A program made the translations under genes and the position numbers. 38,154 nt of DNA from an uncultured Clostridium sp. (GTDB taxonomy: Bacteria; Bacillota; Clostridia; TANB77; CAG-508): the NCBI GenBank assembly GCA_930990555.1, contig CAKNPW010000018.1, positions 1 to 38,154 of the forward strand, in the 5' to 3' direction. Of this stretch, positions 7,399 to 15,705 are shown one piece after another (position 1 is the first letter of the stretch; the number at the start of each line of letters is the position of its first letter). The notes beneath the pieces are model-generated. The model ran no database searches, had not been told where the DNA came from, and saw only the letters and a program-made list of their open reading frames with translations.

Positions 7399-9366
7399 TT
7401 ACCTTACGCCTCCAAAACCTCCTCCAGCACCTTTTCCTCCACCTCTAGAAAAGCCACCACCTAATCCTAAGCCAGATGCCATTGTAAATGAACTTGCTGA
7501 TGCTAAATCAATTGATGAATTTAAATATAATTCTGAGATTAGTTTAGAGAAATCTATATCTATGTTAAAAACCAAATCTTCTATAATTCTTAAATCTCTT
7601 TTGATTTCATAAATACTAACTGAGTCCCCATTTTCATTCTTATCTTCGTTTGGCTCAATTTCAGTTTTAATTTCTTCTATTACCTTATCAGAAATTCCAA
7701 ATGCAGTTGCATAAACCAAAAATTGCTCCCATAACCCTAAGTCTCTTGTTCTTTTTTCTTTTAATAATGAATAATCTTCTAAATATTTTTTTAGGCCCTG
7801 CCATTTTTGACTTTCTTCCAATCCTTTTTCACTTAAATAATATGTAACTCTTCGTATTCTAAATAGTAATACTAAAGAGATAACTGGTAATATAGCAACA
7901 GTCATAAATAATAAGTTTAAGAAAAACCATGTAAGTCCAATTACAAGTATAATAATACCTAAATTAACGCTAATATCCCATGAATATTCATCATTAACCC
8001 TTTTTCTCTTTTCACTATTTACATTTCTTACATTTCCATTTAAAGTTTCGATAACTTCTATTTTGCTGTATACATTACTTGCTAGTTCTACAAATTCACT
8101 TTTGTTTGCCTCGTTGTAATTTATATGTCCATTTATATCTTGTATTGGCAATATACCATCTTCATTTGTAAGGCTAATAATGTAATCTAATATCATTTTT
8201 TCATCTTTTGATAATTCTTTTATTTCTGTTTGTGCATATTTTTGTTTTCTTTTATATTTTTGGGTATTATCCGATAATTCTATATAAGAAATCATCTTAT
8301 CTTTTACAGCCTTTTCTTTTATATCAATATATCCTTTATATTTTAAGTCTAAGATTGTTGCTGCAAAAATTTTGTTAAAATCTCCATGTTCAGCCTCAAA
8401 ATTAGAGTTTAGTAAAAATGCTGCTCTCCCTGGTGAAGAATTTTCATTTGGAATTTCCCTAAAATATTCATATTTTGTATTATATAATTTTCTTTGTTTT
8501 AATTTTTGTGTTAATTTTTTTATTTTTCTAACTTCATATATAATTATATATATGTAAAGTAAAAGTATTCCAATTAATATAATTGTATTTCGAATTCTAT
8601 ATTTGTTTGTATCATTGGCTAAACTTTTTTCTTCATTTATTATCGTATCTTTCATTGCAATATTTTGATATCTATTTTCATTTTGCACTATGTTGGGTGG
8701 CAATAATAATCTTACCTCTAAAAACTGATTAGCACTATAATGTGAAATATTAAATGTTACTGTATTTTTATCTTTTATTCTAATGGTTCCTGTCATACTA
8801 TTTATATGACCCCATGCTTTTATTTGTGATTTATGCTCTATATTCCCTGGAATAGATATTGTTCCAGTAATTTTTTTAGCAGGTATAGGAAAGTCTTCGC
8901 CAAGGAATTGCCAATATAATTCTGCACAATCATTATACTTTGTTATAATATTTTTTACATTATATGCTAATCTATATTTTTTACGCACTCTTTTACCTGC
9001 AGTTCCTGTTCCCCAAGATACTACTGTTTTAGTACTATCTTCTCTTATTTTATAACAGCCACTTTGGAATTCATTTCCTATTTTAAGTGGTACTTGGGTT
9101 TCATCAACTATTTCATACACTTGCAAGCCTCCTACGCCAAAATATTTTGACATATCTTTATTAAAGCTTTTATAAATATTACTTGCATCATCTAAAGTTA
9201 TATCCCAGTCTTCTACAACAGTCATATCACCATGTTCTGTTAATTTTGCATTAAATTCTAACTTATTTAATACTGCACTTGCTGCAAATGTTTCTTTTGG
9301 AAATATTATATATAATAATATTATTGCTCCAATAATTATAAGTATTTTTATTAACTTTTGTTTCAT
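7399..9366 (-). CDS. DUF2207-type membrane protein with Gly-rich tail
   Basis: Exported membrane protein of 655 residues, function unknown. Parts: signal peptide (about 1-29, ending KETFAAS), an extracellular beta-rich DUF2207 domain (about 30-245), a membrane segment (about 261-278), a cytoplasmic region with KFNKIFAATILDLKYKGYI-like winged-helix features, a second pair of membrane segments around 470-510, a helical region, and a C-terminal low-complexity tail of Gly/Ser/Arg (GGGFSRGGGKGAGGGFGG). This layout and the Gly-rich ending are typical of DUF2207 proteins. It starts 12 bases after rsmB, with AAGGGG before the ATG, so the two are probably co-transcribed. Nothing suggests truncation. 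Confidence 0.85.
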   Translation of the reverse strand: MKQKLIKILIIIGAIILLYIIFPKETFAASAVLNKLEFNAKLTEHGDMTVVEDWDITLDDASNIYKSFNKDMSKYFGVGGLQVYEIVDETQVPLKIGNEFQSGCYKIREDSTKTVVSWGTGTAGKRVRKKYRLAYNVKNIITKYNDCAELYWQFLGEDFPIPAKKITGTISIPGNIEHKSQIKAWGHINSMTGTIRIKDKNTVTFNISHYSANQFLEVRLLLPPNIVQNENRYQNIAMKDTIINEEKSLANDTNKYRIRNTIILIGILLLYIYIIIYEVRKIKKLTQKLKQRKLYNTKYEYFREIPNENSSPGRAAFLLNSNFEAEHGDFNKIFAATILDLKYKGYIDIKEKAVKDKMISYIELSDNTQKYKRKQKYAQTEIKELSKDEKMILDYIISLTNEDGILPIQDINGHINYNEANKSEFVELASNVYSKIEVIETLNGNVRNVNSEKRKRVNDEYSWDISVNLGIIILVIGLTWFFLNLLFMTVAILPVISLVLLFRIRRVTYYLSEKGLEESQKWQGLKKYLEDYSLLKEKRTRDLGLWEQFLVYATAFGISDKVIEEIKTEIEPNEDKNENGDSVSIYEIKRDLRIIEDLVFNIDIDFSKLISELYLNSSIDLASASSFTMASGLGLGGGFSRGGGKGAGGGFGGVR

Positions 9367-9377
9367 TTTATTTCCCC

Positions 9378-10679
9378 TTATATTTTCTTTAACATTGTTA
9401 TAAAAAATCCATCATGTTTTTGACTTGGTAAAAATTGTACCATATTATTGGTAGTTATTTTAGAAAATTCATTTGGTATTTGTTTGTCTATATTAACTGT
9501 TTCGAAGTTTTCTTCTTTTATGAATCTTCCTATTATTTCATCATTTTCTTCTTTTAACATACTACAAGTAGAGTATACTAAAACTCCATTTTTCTTTAAA
9601 TATTTAGAACATGTTTTTAGTATATTAAATTGAATAGTGGCAATCTCTTTTATATCACTTTCTTGTCTATTCCATTTTATATCTGGTTTCCTTCTAATTA
9701 CTCCTAAACCTAAACATGGTACATCTAGCAAAATTTTATCAAATTTATTTATGTATTCCTCGTTTAATTTTGTAGCATCATGTATTTCTGTTTGTATAAT
9801 ATTAATTCCTAATCTTCTAGCATTTTGATCAACTTGTTTTAGTCTTTCTTCATAAATATCCCATGCGATAATCTTTCCTTTATTGTGCATTAGTTCTGCT
9901 AAGTAAGTTGTTTTTCCACCAGGAGCACTACACGCATCTAGAACTGTTTCATCTTCTTTTGGGGCTAAAATAAAACTACTTAAACCTGCTACTTCATCTT
10001 GGATAGTTATATTTCCTTCCATATATTCTTTGGTTTTAGTAATATTCTTTGTTCCAGTTATAGTTCTAAAATCATCTAATATTCCCTTTTCTCCAATTTC
10101 TACTTTATCTTTAAGTTTATTAAGCCTTACAGAAATATTAGGTCTTAAATTTAAATTTTGGCAAATATTTACTGTTTCTTTCTCGCCATATTCTTCATAA
10201 AATTTTTTTACTATCCATTCTGGCATTGAATATTTTAGACTTATTCTTGTTATACTATTAGTTATATTACTAATTTCTTCATAATCACTTTTTTCTATTT
10301 TTCTTAAAATAGCATTAACCAAACCAACTGATTTAAAATTATATTTTTTACATAAATTAACACTTTCATTTACAGCTGCTGATTTTGGAACTTTATCTAG
10401 AAATATTATTTGGTAACTACCTAAATACAAAATATTTTTTACCCAATCTGACATTTTCTTTATTTTTGTTTTCGAATATTTTTGAATAATATATTCTAAT
10501 GTTAGTTTCCAAGTTACAACACCATAAACTAATTCAGATATAAAATTTATATCTATTTTACTCAGTTTTTCTCTGTTTTCATTTATAAATTTATCTAACA
10601 CTATATTGGAATATGCTCGTTTTGTATTTATTTCATATAAACTTTTTAATGCAATATTTCGTGCGAAATCAATTCTCAT
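9378..10679 (-). CDS. rsmB: 16S rRNA (cytosine-967-C5) methyltransferase
   Basis: Cytoplasmic RNA methyltransferase of 433 residues using S-adenosylmethionine. The N-terminal NusB-like RNA-binding domain covers about 1-140; the Rossmann methyltransferase domain holds the SAM motif DACSAPGGKT (248-257), the PC motif in LLDVPCLGLG (P321-C322) and the catalytic TC in YSTCSM (T371-C372). Length and order match RsmB/Sun. The ATG follows AAAGGA. The 5' side carries the dispersed palindromic repeat at 10700-10762, which would be transcribed in the rsmB leader if the extended -10 promoter at 10778-10786 is used. It is divergent from the dodecin-spoVA unit. Confidence 0.94.
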   Translation of the reverse strand: MRIDFARNIALKSLYEINTKRAYSNIVLDKFINENREKLSKIDINFISELVYGVVTWKLTLEYIIQKYSKTKIKKMSDWVKNILYLGSYQIIFLDKVPKSAAVNESVNLCKKYNFKSVGLVNAILRKIEKSDYEEISNITNSITRISLKYSMPEWIVKKFYEEYGEKETVNICQNLNLRPNISVRLNKLKDKVEIGEKGILDDFRTITGTKNITKTKEYMEGNITIQDEVAGLSSFILAPKEDETVLDACSAPGGKTTYLAELMHNKGKIIAWDIYEERLKQVDQNARRLGINIIQTEIHDATKLNEEYINKFDKILLDVPCLGLGVIRRKPDIKWNRQESDIKEIATIQFNILKTCSKYLKKNGVLVYSTCSMLKEENDEIIGRFIKEENFETVNIDKQIPNEFSKITTNNMVQFLPSQKHDGFFITMLKKI

Positions 10680-10699
10680 TATTTATATTCCTTTCACTT

Positions 10700-10762
10700 C
10701 GGGATTTGGGGACGTTCCTTTTTTTCCCTAATCGGGATTTTAAGGAACGTCCCCAAATCCCG
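10700..10762. repeat. dispersed palindromic repeat, copy E1
   Basis: Two 21-base arms, a perfect inverted repeat beginning CGGGATTTGGGGACG, separated by 21 bases; each arm ends in the family's GACGTTCCTT/AAGGAACGTC part. It is the most complete copy of a family also present at 12563, 15209, 23238, 23908, 25537 and 29916. It lies between divergent rsmB and the dodecin-spoVA genes, could form a very stable hairpin, and encodes nothing. Confidence 0.93.
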
Positions 10763-10777
10763 ATTTTATTCTTATAT

Positions 10778-10786
10778 ATTATATCA
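10778..10786 (-). promoter_or_regulatory. possible extended -10 promoter for rsmB
   Basis: TGATATAAT on the minus strand fits an extended -10 (TGnTATAAT); the position 17 bases upstream, TTTAAT, is a poor -35. If used, transcription of rsmB runs through repeat E1. Confidence 0.35.
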
Positions 10787-10852
10787 TCTACTTGTATAAA
10801 ATTAAATTAAATGGAAAAAATATTATTAATTTTATTTATAGGAGGTATTATT

Positions 10853-11065
10853 ATGACTGTAGAAAAACACATTCGTGTTAGAGGTTCTTCTAACATATCT
10901 TGGAAAGATGCAATTGTACAAACTATTAGTGAAGCTTCAAAAACAATAAATTATATATCTGAGGTTAAGGTAATTGACCAAACAGCAAATATTCAAGATG
11001 GTAAAATTACAGAATATTTTGCTGAAATAGAACTTACATTTTATATTGATCATTCTAATATATAG
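10853..11065 (+). CDS. dodecin-family flavin-binding protein
   Basis: Small protein of 70 residues with the dodecin pattern: VRGSSNISWKDAIVQTI and SEVKVIDQTANIQDGKI followed by YFAEIELTFYID. Dodecins form hollow dodecamers that store or buffer flavins; the Trp of the SW pair is part of the conserved helix. The ATG is preceded by TAGGAGG at 7 bases; an upstream ATG at 10811 has no ribosome binding site. It begins the plus-strand unit and ends 12 bases before spoVAC, so the two are almost certainly co-transcribed. A dodecin at the head of a spoVA unit is unexpected and suggests expression in the developing spore, which is inference. Confidence 0.88.
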   Translation: MTVEKHIRVRGSSNISWKDAIVQTISEASKTINYISEVKVIDQTANIQDGKITEYFAEIELTFYIDHSNI

Positions 11066-11077
11066 AAAGGAGTAATT

Positions 11078-11542
11078 ATGCAACCTATTGAGACACAAAA
11101 AAAATACCAAGAATATGTAGATAAAAAATCCCCTAATTCACCAATATTAAAAAATTGTTTTAACGCATTCTGGGTTGGAGGTTTAATTTGTACCTTTGGG
11201 CAAATAATTTCACTTGTATGTAAAGCACGTGGCTTAGACGAAGCAACTTCTGGAACTATAGTTTCTATCATTTTAATAGCAATTAGTGCTTTTTTAACAG
11301 GATTAAATATTTTTAATAAAATAGGAAAATTTGCAGGTGCAGGTTCTTTAGTTCCTATTACTGGGTTCGCTAACTCTATTGTTGCACCTTCTATAGAATA
11401 TAAATCCGAAGGTTATGTTATGGGGGTTGGTAGTAAAATGTTTACTATTGCAGGGCCTGTTTTAGTTTTCGGCATTTGTTCTTCTATTATTGTTGGTATT
11501 ATATATCTGATTTTTAATACCCAAGGTATTACTTTAGCATAA
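11078..11542 (+). CDS. spoVAC: stage V sporulation protein AC
   Basis: Integral membrane protein of 154 residues, part of the SpoVA channel in the spore inner membrane that imports dipicolinic acid during sporulation and releases it in germination; SpoVAC itself acts as a mechanosensitive channel in B. subtilis. Seen: the YQEYVDKKSPNSP N-terminal signature, FWVGGLICTFGQ at the first membrane segment, FAGAGSLVPITGFANSIV, and about four hydrophobic segments. AAAGGAG precedes the ATG. It is followed by spoVAD after 12 bases. Confidence 0.96.
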   Translation: MQPIETQKKYQEYVDKKSPNSPILKNCFNAFWVGGLICTFGQIISLVCKARGLDEATSGTIVSIILIAISAFLTGLNIFNKIGKFAGAGSLVPITGFANSIVAPSIEYKSEGYVMGVGSKMFTIAGPVLVFGICSSIIVGIIYLIFNTQGITLA

Positions 11543-11554
11543 GGAGATGATTTT

Positions 11555-12559
11555 TTGGAGAAATTAGGAAAACAAACTATAGAATTTACTAAGCCTCCTA
11601 CTATTTTAGATACAGCAAGTATTGTTGGTCCGAAAGAAGCAGAGGGGCCTCTTGCTAAATATTTTGATAAATGCTTAGAAGATGAGTTTTGGGGCGAAAA
11701 AACTTGGGAAAAGGCCGAAAGTAAAATATTGAAAGAGACAGTATATTCTGCAGTAAAAAAATCTAATCTTCCAATTTCTAGTATAGATTATTGCTTTGCT
11801 GGTGATTTGTTAAATCAATGTATTTCTTCTAGTTTTGGTCTTAGGGATTCAAATATTCCATTTATAGGAATATTCGGTGCCTGTTCTACTTTCGTTGAAG
11901 GCTTAGGTTTAGGTTCTGTATTTATTGATGGTGGAGCAGCTGATAATGTTATTTGTGCCGCTTCTAGTCATTTCTGTAGTGCAGAAAAACAATTTAGATT
12001 CCCACTAGAACTAGGTAACCAAAGGCCTCAATCTTCACAATGGACTGTTACTGGTTCTGGTGCTGCAATTCTATCTTCTGCTGGAACAGGTCCTTTTGTA
12101 ACACATTTTACTCCTGGTAGAATTATAGATATGGGAATTAAAGATGGTAATAATATGGGGGCTGCAATGGCACCTGCTGCTTTAGATACTTTAATTACAC
12201 ATTTTAGTGATACTGGTCGAAATCCAAGTTATTATGATGCAATAATAACAGGTGACCTTGGACATGTTGGAAAAGAGATATTAATTGAACTTGCACAAAC
12301 TAAAGGATTCAATATAAAGGCTAACTACAATGATTGTGGTGTTTTAATTTTTGATAAAGAGACCCAAGATACACATGCTGGTGGAAGTGGTTGTGCTTGC
12401 TGTGGTACGGTATTTTCTGGCTATTTATTTAATATGTTACAAACAAAAAAATACAAAAAAATATTATTAATAGCAACAGGAGCTTTAATGAACTCTACAT
12501 CTACCCAACAAGGTGAAAGTATCCCTGGAATTGCACATGCTGTTAGTATAGAAATTTAG
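11555..12559 (+). CDS. spoVAD: stage V sporulation protein AD
   Basis: DPA-binding SpoVAD of 334 residues with a thiolase-like fold, located at the outer face of the spore inner membrane. Landmarks: GKQTIEFTKPPTILDTASIV, YCFAGDLLNQ, GIFGACSTFVEGL and the CGCACCG-like stretch GGSGCACCGTVFSGY typical of this family. The start codon is TTG, after AAGGAG. In most spore formers spoVAE follows directly. Here spoVAE lies 2.7 kb away, and a repeat copy begins 4 bases after the stop codon. Confidence 0.96.
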   Translation: MEKLGKQTIEFTKPPTILDTASIVGPKEAEGPLAKYFDKCLEDEFWGEKTWEKAESKILKETVYSAVKKSNLPISSIDYCFAGDLLNQCISSSFGLRDSNIPFIGIFGACSTFVEGLGLGSVFIDGGAADNVICAASSHFCSAEKQFRFPLELGNQRPQSSQWTVTGSGAAILSSAGTGPFVTHFTPGRIIDMGIKDGNNMGAAMAPAALDTLITHFSDTGRNPSYYDAIITGDLGHVGKEILIELAQTKGFNIKANYNDCGVLIFDKETQDTHAGGSGCACCGTVFSGYLFNMLQTKKYKKILLIATGALMNSTSTQQGESIPGIAHAVSIEI

Positions 12560-12562
12560 CAA

Positions 12563-12616
12563 TTAAGGATTAAGGAACGTTTCTTAGGGATTGAGGGACG
12601 TTCCTTAAAATCCCTA
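12563..12616. repeat. dispersed palindromic repeat, copy E2
   Basis: Contains TAGGGATTGAGGGACGTTCC and TTAAAATCCCTA (12585-12616), preceded by a half copy reading AAGGAACGTTTCTTA. The sequence after it, TTTTGTATTT, is shared with copy E4, so homology extends a little past the palindrome. It begins right after the spoVAD stop codon and marks the left side of the inserted minus-strand cassette. Confidence 0.9.
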
Positions 12617-12664
12617 TTTTGTATTTGTAATCAATCTATTAAACTAGTCAGGTTATACGACGAA

Positions 12665-12705
12665 AACAAATAGAGATTTTGTATAAAACAAAATCTCTAT
12701 TTGTT
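12665..12705 (-). terminator. terminator of the HExxH cassette
   Basis: Perfect 18-bp stem with a 5-base loop. On the minus strand it is followed by TTTTCGTC. Its first arm overlaps the last codons and TAG stop of the small cassette gene. It may also stop plus-strand read-through from spoVAD. Confidence 0.85.
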
Positions 12706-13131
12706 AAATTTAAATATTTTCTTTATATAATTCAAAAACTTATCATACCACTTCTTTTCTGGTGTTACTGCTATTTCCGTTTTTGGTTTTCCTTCTATTT
12801 TCTTATTTTTAAATACTTTATCATAATTAATTTTTATCTTATTATTTTCTAATTCATATTCGTCTTGTTTTTCTTTTATCAAGATTTGTTCTCTTTGAAA
12901 ATCAGTTGCCCAATAATCTCTAAAAAAATTGGCAAGTATAGCTTTTGTTTCTTTCATTAAATTCTGTTCTTCAAAAGGAACACTTTTATTAATTTTAAAG
13001 ATATATTCTTTAGCAGCACATTTTTTCAAAGTATACATTATATCTTTTGGAACTTTTTCTAAATCTTCTTTTGGAATATATTTTAAAATTTCTAATACTT
13101 CTACATATGATTTAGAATAATTATTGCTCAT
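12697..13131 (-). CDS. conserved hypothetical protein, cassette partner
   Basis: Protein of 144 residues that I cannot assign to a named family. From MSNNYSKSYVEVLEILKYIP on it is helical and charged, with a central block TKAILANFFRDYWATDFQRE, a Lys/Glu-rich linker, and an amphipathic basic C-terminus (WYDKFLNYIKKIFKFNK) that could bind a membrane. A similar WQTIKKFLFKSG end occurs in the HExxH protein at 17758-18867. No signal peptide. I start at the ATG overlapping the previous gene's end by 11 bases, with GGAAGGAG about 12 bases upstream. It is coupled to the large HExxH gene and the two form a cassette. Similar proteins seem familiar from other Clostridia, but that is recollection, not a search. 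Confidence 0.7.
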   Translation of the reverse strand: MSNNYSKSYVEVLEILKYIPKEDLEKVPKDIMYTLKKCAAKEYIFKINKSVPFEEQNLMKETKAILANFFRDYWATDFQREQILIKEKQDEYELENNKIKINYDKVFKNKKIEGKPKTEIAVTPEKKWYDKFLNYIKKIFKFNK

Positions 13132-15088
13132 TTGTTGATTTTTCTCCTTCCAAAACTCTATTCTTATCATTTGTAAGTGCTTGCATTGCAGTTCGTTTAT
13201 TTTCTAATGGGCTATGTACTGTTGTTTTACCTATTTTTTGAACTGATATGCTATATCCGACCTTATTTTGTTCATATTTTTTCATATCTTCTAATATCTT
13301 CTTACTTTGATCAATAAACTCTTTTCTTTTTCTAGTCAAGTCTGTATCTCTTTTATTTCTAACATCATCCATCATATATAAATATGGAAGTTTATCATAT
13401 TCACTTAAAAGTATATTTAAGCTCTCAAAATTTTCTTTTCCAACAATATCAGTTATACTATCTCTGGTATCTGCCATCATCCCATCAACTATTGCTTCTC
13501 TAAATTCTTTTTGGAAGTTAATAGTTATATCATTATAATTTCTATATGAAGAACCATTTTCTTCAATCAATTTTGGATCTCCATATAAATATATTCCCTT
13601 TTCATGCAACCTTCTAGTAACTTCAATTGCTAGTTCTTGATGTATATTTTCTGAAAACAATTCATATTTTCTTTTAGGTAGATTTGGATTGTCGTGGTTT
13701 TCATCAATAATGATTTCATCTTTATTATGACATATTTGTTCTACTGTTTCATCAAAACCAAATTTAATATATACTTTATCTTTGGAAAGTTGCTTCATAC
13801 TTGATTCAACACAATGTAATATTTCATGTATTATTTGTTCATCTTTATACTCTTTTAAAAGATTTACTAATGGTAAATGAACTATATTAAACAATTGATA
13901 ATTTCCATTTGCATCTTGTCTAACGTTTGGAACTATACATGGTACACCATTTTCGACAAATTCTTTACTAAAAGGATCTTGTATTTTTATTCCTTGTGCT
14001 AATATATTCCTTTTGCAGGACTCATAATTTCCCGTGTTTAAAAAGAATTCCATATCCATTTCCTTGTCACATTCTTCTTTTATTGTATATAATGTTTCTA
14101 CTAGTTCTTTTTCAGGCAATAATTTCTTTGCTTCTTCGCTATTTTCATAATCTTCATAATTCTCACCTAAATCTAATCCTTTGGCTTTGAAATATTTTAT
14201 TCTATCTGATTTTATTTGAAGAGCCTCAATACCATCTTTTGCTAATTTTTCTTCTTCATTTTCTGAAAATGCAAAAATTAGGGGTCTTCCATACATTGCA
14301 ATGTAAATTTCGTCTTTATCTGTTTCTTTAATAAATCTATGATCTGAAGTATAATTTTTCGCTAATGCTTTTTCTATTTTAGATCTAACTTCTTTATCAC
14401 AATAAGGAGCTATTCGTGTTGCAAATTGTTTTAAATATTTAAACTTCAATTGTTGTTCATATCTATCAACTGTTTCCACATATTCTATATAGTCTTTATT
14501 GTCTTCCTTAAATTTATTATAATCATTTTTACATTCGGTAGCTATCTTGTATAACCTAATTGCTTTTTGTAAATATTCTTTTCCTTGCCTAGTTTGTATA
14601 ACTTCTTCATAATTTTCTGGTGAAACTTCTAGACCCATATATTTTAAAATTTCACATCTATTAGATATGTGTATTTTATTTGCATATTCGTTTTCCGAAT
14701 TTATTAATTCATCATTAAATGAATATATTTTCCCATACTCAGTAAATTCAGAAGTTCCAAAATATTGTTTTAAAATTTCTTTATGTTCCTCTGTTAAAGC
14801 AAAAGTTCCTCTTTTATACACTTCATCTTCTATTTCTTTTGAAATGTCCACTCCTATATTTTTCAAGAATTTTACCGATAGCATTGATAAAAAATGCTTT
14901 TTTTTGGTACTATAATCAAGTCGCACATCCTTAGCTGTAACATATGAATTTATATATAAATTATTTAATCTGTTTTCTATCTGCGCTCTATGTCTTTCGC
15001 CATAAACTTCTACTATTGTTTCAATTATTTTAGGACGTATCTCTTCTATTGTTAATTGATATCTCTTAAAAACTTCACTTTCAATCAT
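13121..15088 (-). CDS. large HExxH putative zinc metalloprotein
   Basis: Protein of 655 residues, no family recognised. Near residues 421-425 it has IIHEILHCVES, an HExxH zincin motif within hydrophobic flanks, and about 60 residues later ELFSENIHQELAIEV, where E480 or E485 could be the third zinc ligand of a gluzincin. The N-terminal 400 residues are helical, charged and Lys/Glu-rich, without signal peptide or membrane segment, so the protein is probably cytoplasmic. The C-terminal 100 residues are a basic, probably coiled helical region. AAAGGAG lies 6 bases before the ATG. It is transcribed against the spoVA genes between which it lies, with its own promoter at 15159-15187. A protease or peptide-processing role is inferred only from the motif. 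Confidence 0.75.
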   Translation of the reverse strand: MIESEVFKRYQLTIEEIRPKIIETIVEVYGERHRAQIENRLNNLYINSYVTAKDVRLDYSTKKKHFLSMLSVKFLKNIGVDISKEIEDEVYKRGTFALTEEHKEILKQYFGTSEFTEYGKIYSFNDELINSENEYANKIHISNRCEILKYMGLEVSPENYEEVIQTRQGKEYLQKAIRLYKIATECKNDYNKFKEDNKDYIEYVETVDRYEQQLKFKYLKQFATRIAPYCDKEVRSKIEKALAKNYTSDHRFIKETDKDEIYIAMYGRPLIFAFSENEEEKLAKDGIEALQIKSDRIKYFKAKGLDLGENYEDYENSEEAKKLLPEKELVETLYTIKEECDKEMDMEFFLNTGNYESCKRNILAQGIKIQDPFSKEFVENGVPCIVPNVRQDANGNYQLFNIVHLPLVNLLKEYKDEQIIHEILHCVESSMKQLSKDKVYIKFGFDETVEQICHNKDEIIIDENHDNPNLPKRKYELFSENIHQELAIEVTRRLHEKGIYLYGDPKLIEENGSSYRNYNDITINFQKEFREAIVDGMMADTRDSITDIVGKENFESLNILLSEYDKLPYLYMMDDVRNKRDTDLTRKRKEFIDQSKKILEDMKKYEQNKVGYSISVQKIGKTTVHSPLENKRTAMQALTNDKNRVLEGEKSTNEQ

Positions 15089-15158
15089 TTTTGCTCCTTT
15101 AAAAATTAATATTTTTAATAATTTTATCATTATTTTTTTTCACATTCAATATTTTAAA

Positions 15159-15187
15159 ATTGTATAAAATTATTAATTTATGCACAA
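15159..15187 (-). promoter_or_regulatory. probable promoter of the HExxH cassette
   Basis: TTGTGC (15187-15182), 17-base spacer, TACAAT (15164-15159) on the minus strand, leaving a leader of about 64 bases. The -35 lies within a 13-bp sequence, TTTATGCACAAAA on the plus strand (15177-15189), that recurs at 16289-16301 in the promoter of the mini RelA/SpoT gene. Confidence 0.5.
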
Positions 15188-15208
15188 AATAGTAGTATAA
15201 AATTAATC

Positions 15209-15276
15209 GAGATTTAGGGAATATCTATTGGCTTTAAAAATCAATAGGGAAAAAAAGGAACGTCCCTAAATCCCTA
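15209..15276. repeat. dispersed palindromic repeat, copy E3
   Basis: The right part AAAGGAACGTCCC followed by TAAATCCCTA is a clear family match; the left arm is degenerate (GAGATTTAGGGAATATC). It ends 13 bases before spoVAE and marks the right side of the cassette between spoVAD and spoVAE. Confidence 0.85.
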
Positions 15277-15289
15277 TGGGGGAGATTTT

Positions 15290-15685
15290 ATGGGTAACAT
15301 TGATTGGTCAAGTGTTTTTGAATGGTCTACACTTTTAAAGGCTTTTGTTGTTGGTGGGCTTATATGTGTAATAGGCCAAATTTTAATTGATAAAACTAAA
15401 TTGACTTCTGCAAGAATCTTAGTTACTTTTGTAACTGCTGGCGTTATTTTAGGTGGACTTGGCTTATATAAATATATAGTAGATTTTGCAGGTGCTGGAG
15501 CAACAGTTCCTCTTACTGGATTCGGATATAATTTAGCCAAAGGTGCTATTGAAGGTGTTAAATCTGCTGGTCTTTTAGGAGCATTTACTGGTGGTATAAA
15601 AAATGCAGCAGGCGGTATTGCTGCTGCAATATTCTTTGGATATTTAGCTTCATTAATTGCAAAACCAAAAATGAAAAAGCAATAA
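15290..15685 (+). CDS. spoVAE: stage V sporulation protein AE
   Basis: Membrane protein of 131 residues of the SpoVAE (SpoVAEB) family, a subunit of the DPA channel. Landmarks: LLKAFVVGGLICVIGQ, FAGAGATVPLTGFGYNLAKG (the same motif as in SpoVAC) and a Gly/Ala-rich segment GGIKNAAGGIAAAIFFGYL; about four membrane segments. GGGGGAG precedes the ATG by 6 bases. It is separated from spoVAD by the reversed cassette, so it needs its own promoter or long read-through; no convincing sigma-G promoter was identified between the cassette and the gene. It converges with the mini RelA/SpoT gene, with stop codons 11 bases apart. Confidence 0.95.
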   Translation: MGNIDWSSVFEWSTLLKAFVVGGLICVIGQILIDKTKLTSARILVTFVTAGVILGGLGLYKYIVDFAGAGATVPLTGFGYNLAKGAIEGVKSAGLLGAFTGGIKNAAGGIAAAIFFGYLASLIAKPKMKKQ

Positions 15686-15705
15686 AGACAATTTCTTTAT
15701 TGCTT
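15677..15705. terminator. shared terminator of spoVAE and mini RelA/SpoT gene
   Basis: Stem AAGCAATAAAG/CTTTATTGCTT of 11 bp with a 7-base loop; it contains both stop codons. On the minus strand it is followed by TTTTTCATTTTTGG, a good T-tract; on the plus strand the tract is weak. Confidence 0.75.

Noticed and set aside
10613..10810. 65-residue plus-strand frame over repeat E1
   Set aside because: It spans the antisense start of rsmB and the palindromic repeat; its NRDFKERPQIP stretch is only translated repeat.
10792..15172. Shared TTGTATAAAATTA before dodecin-spoVAC (10792) and spoVAE (15160) as a sigma-G element
   Set aside because: Almost pure A/T, expected by chance in this base composition, and no matching -10 element at a constant distance.
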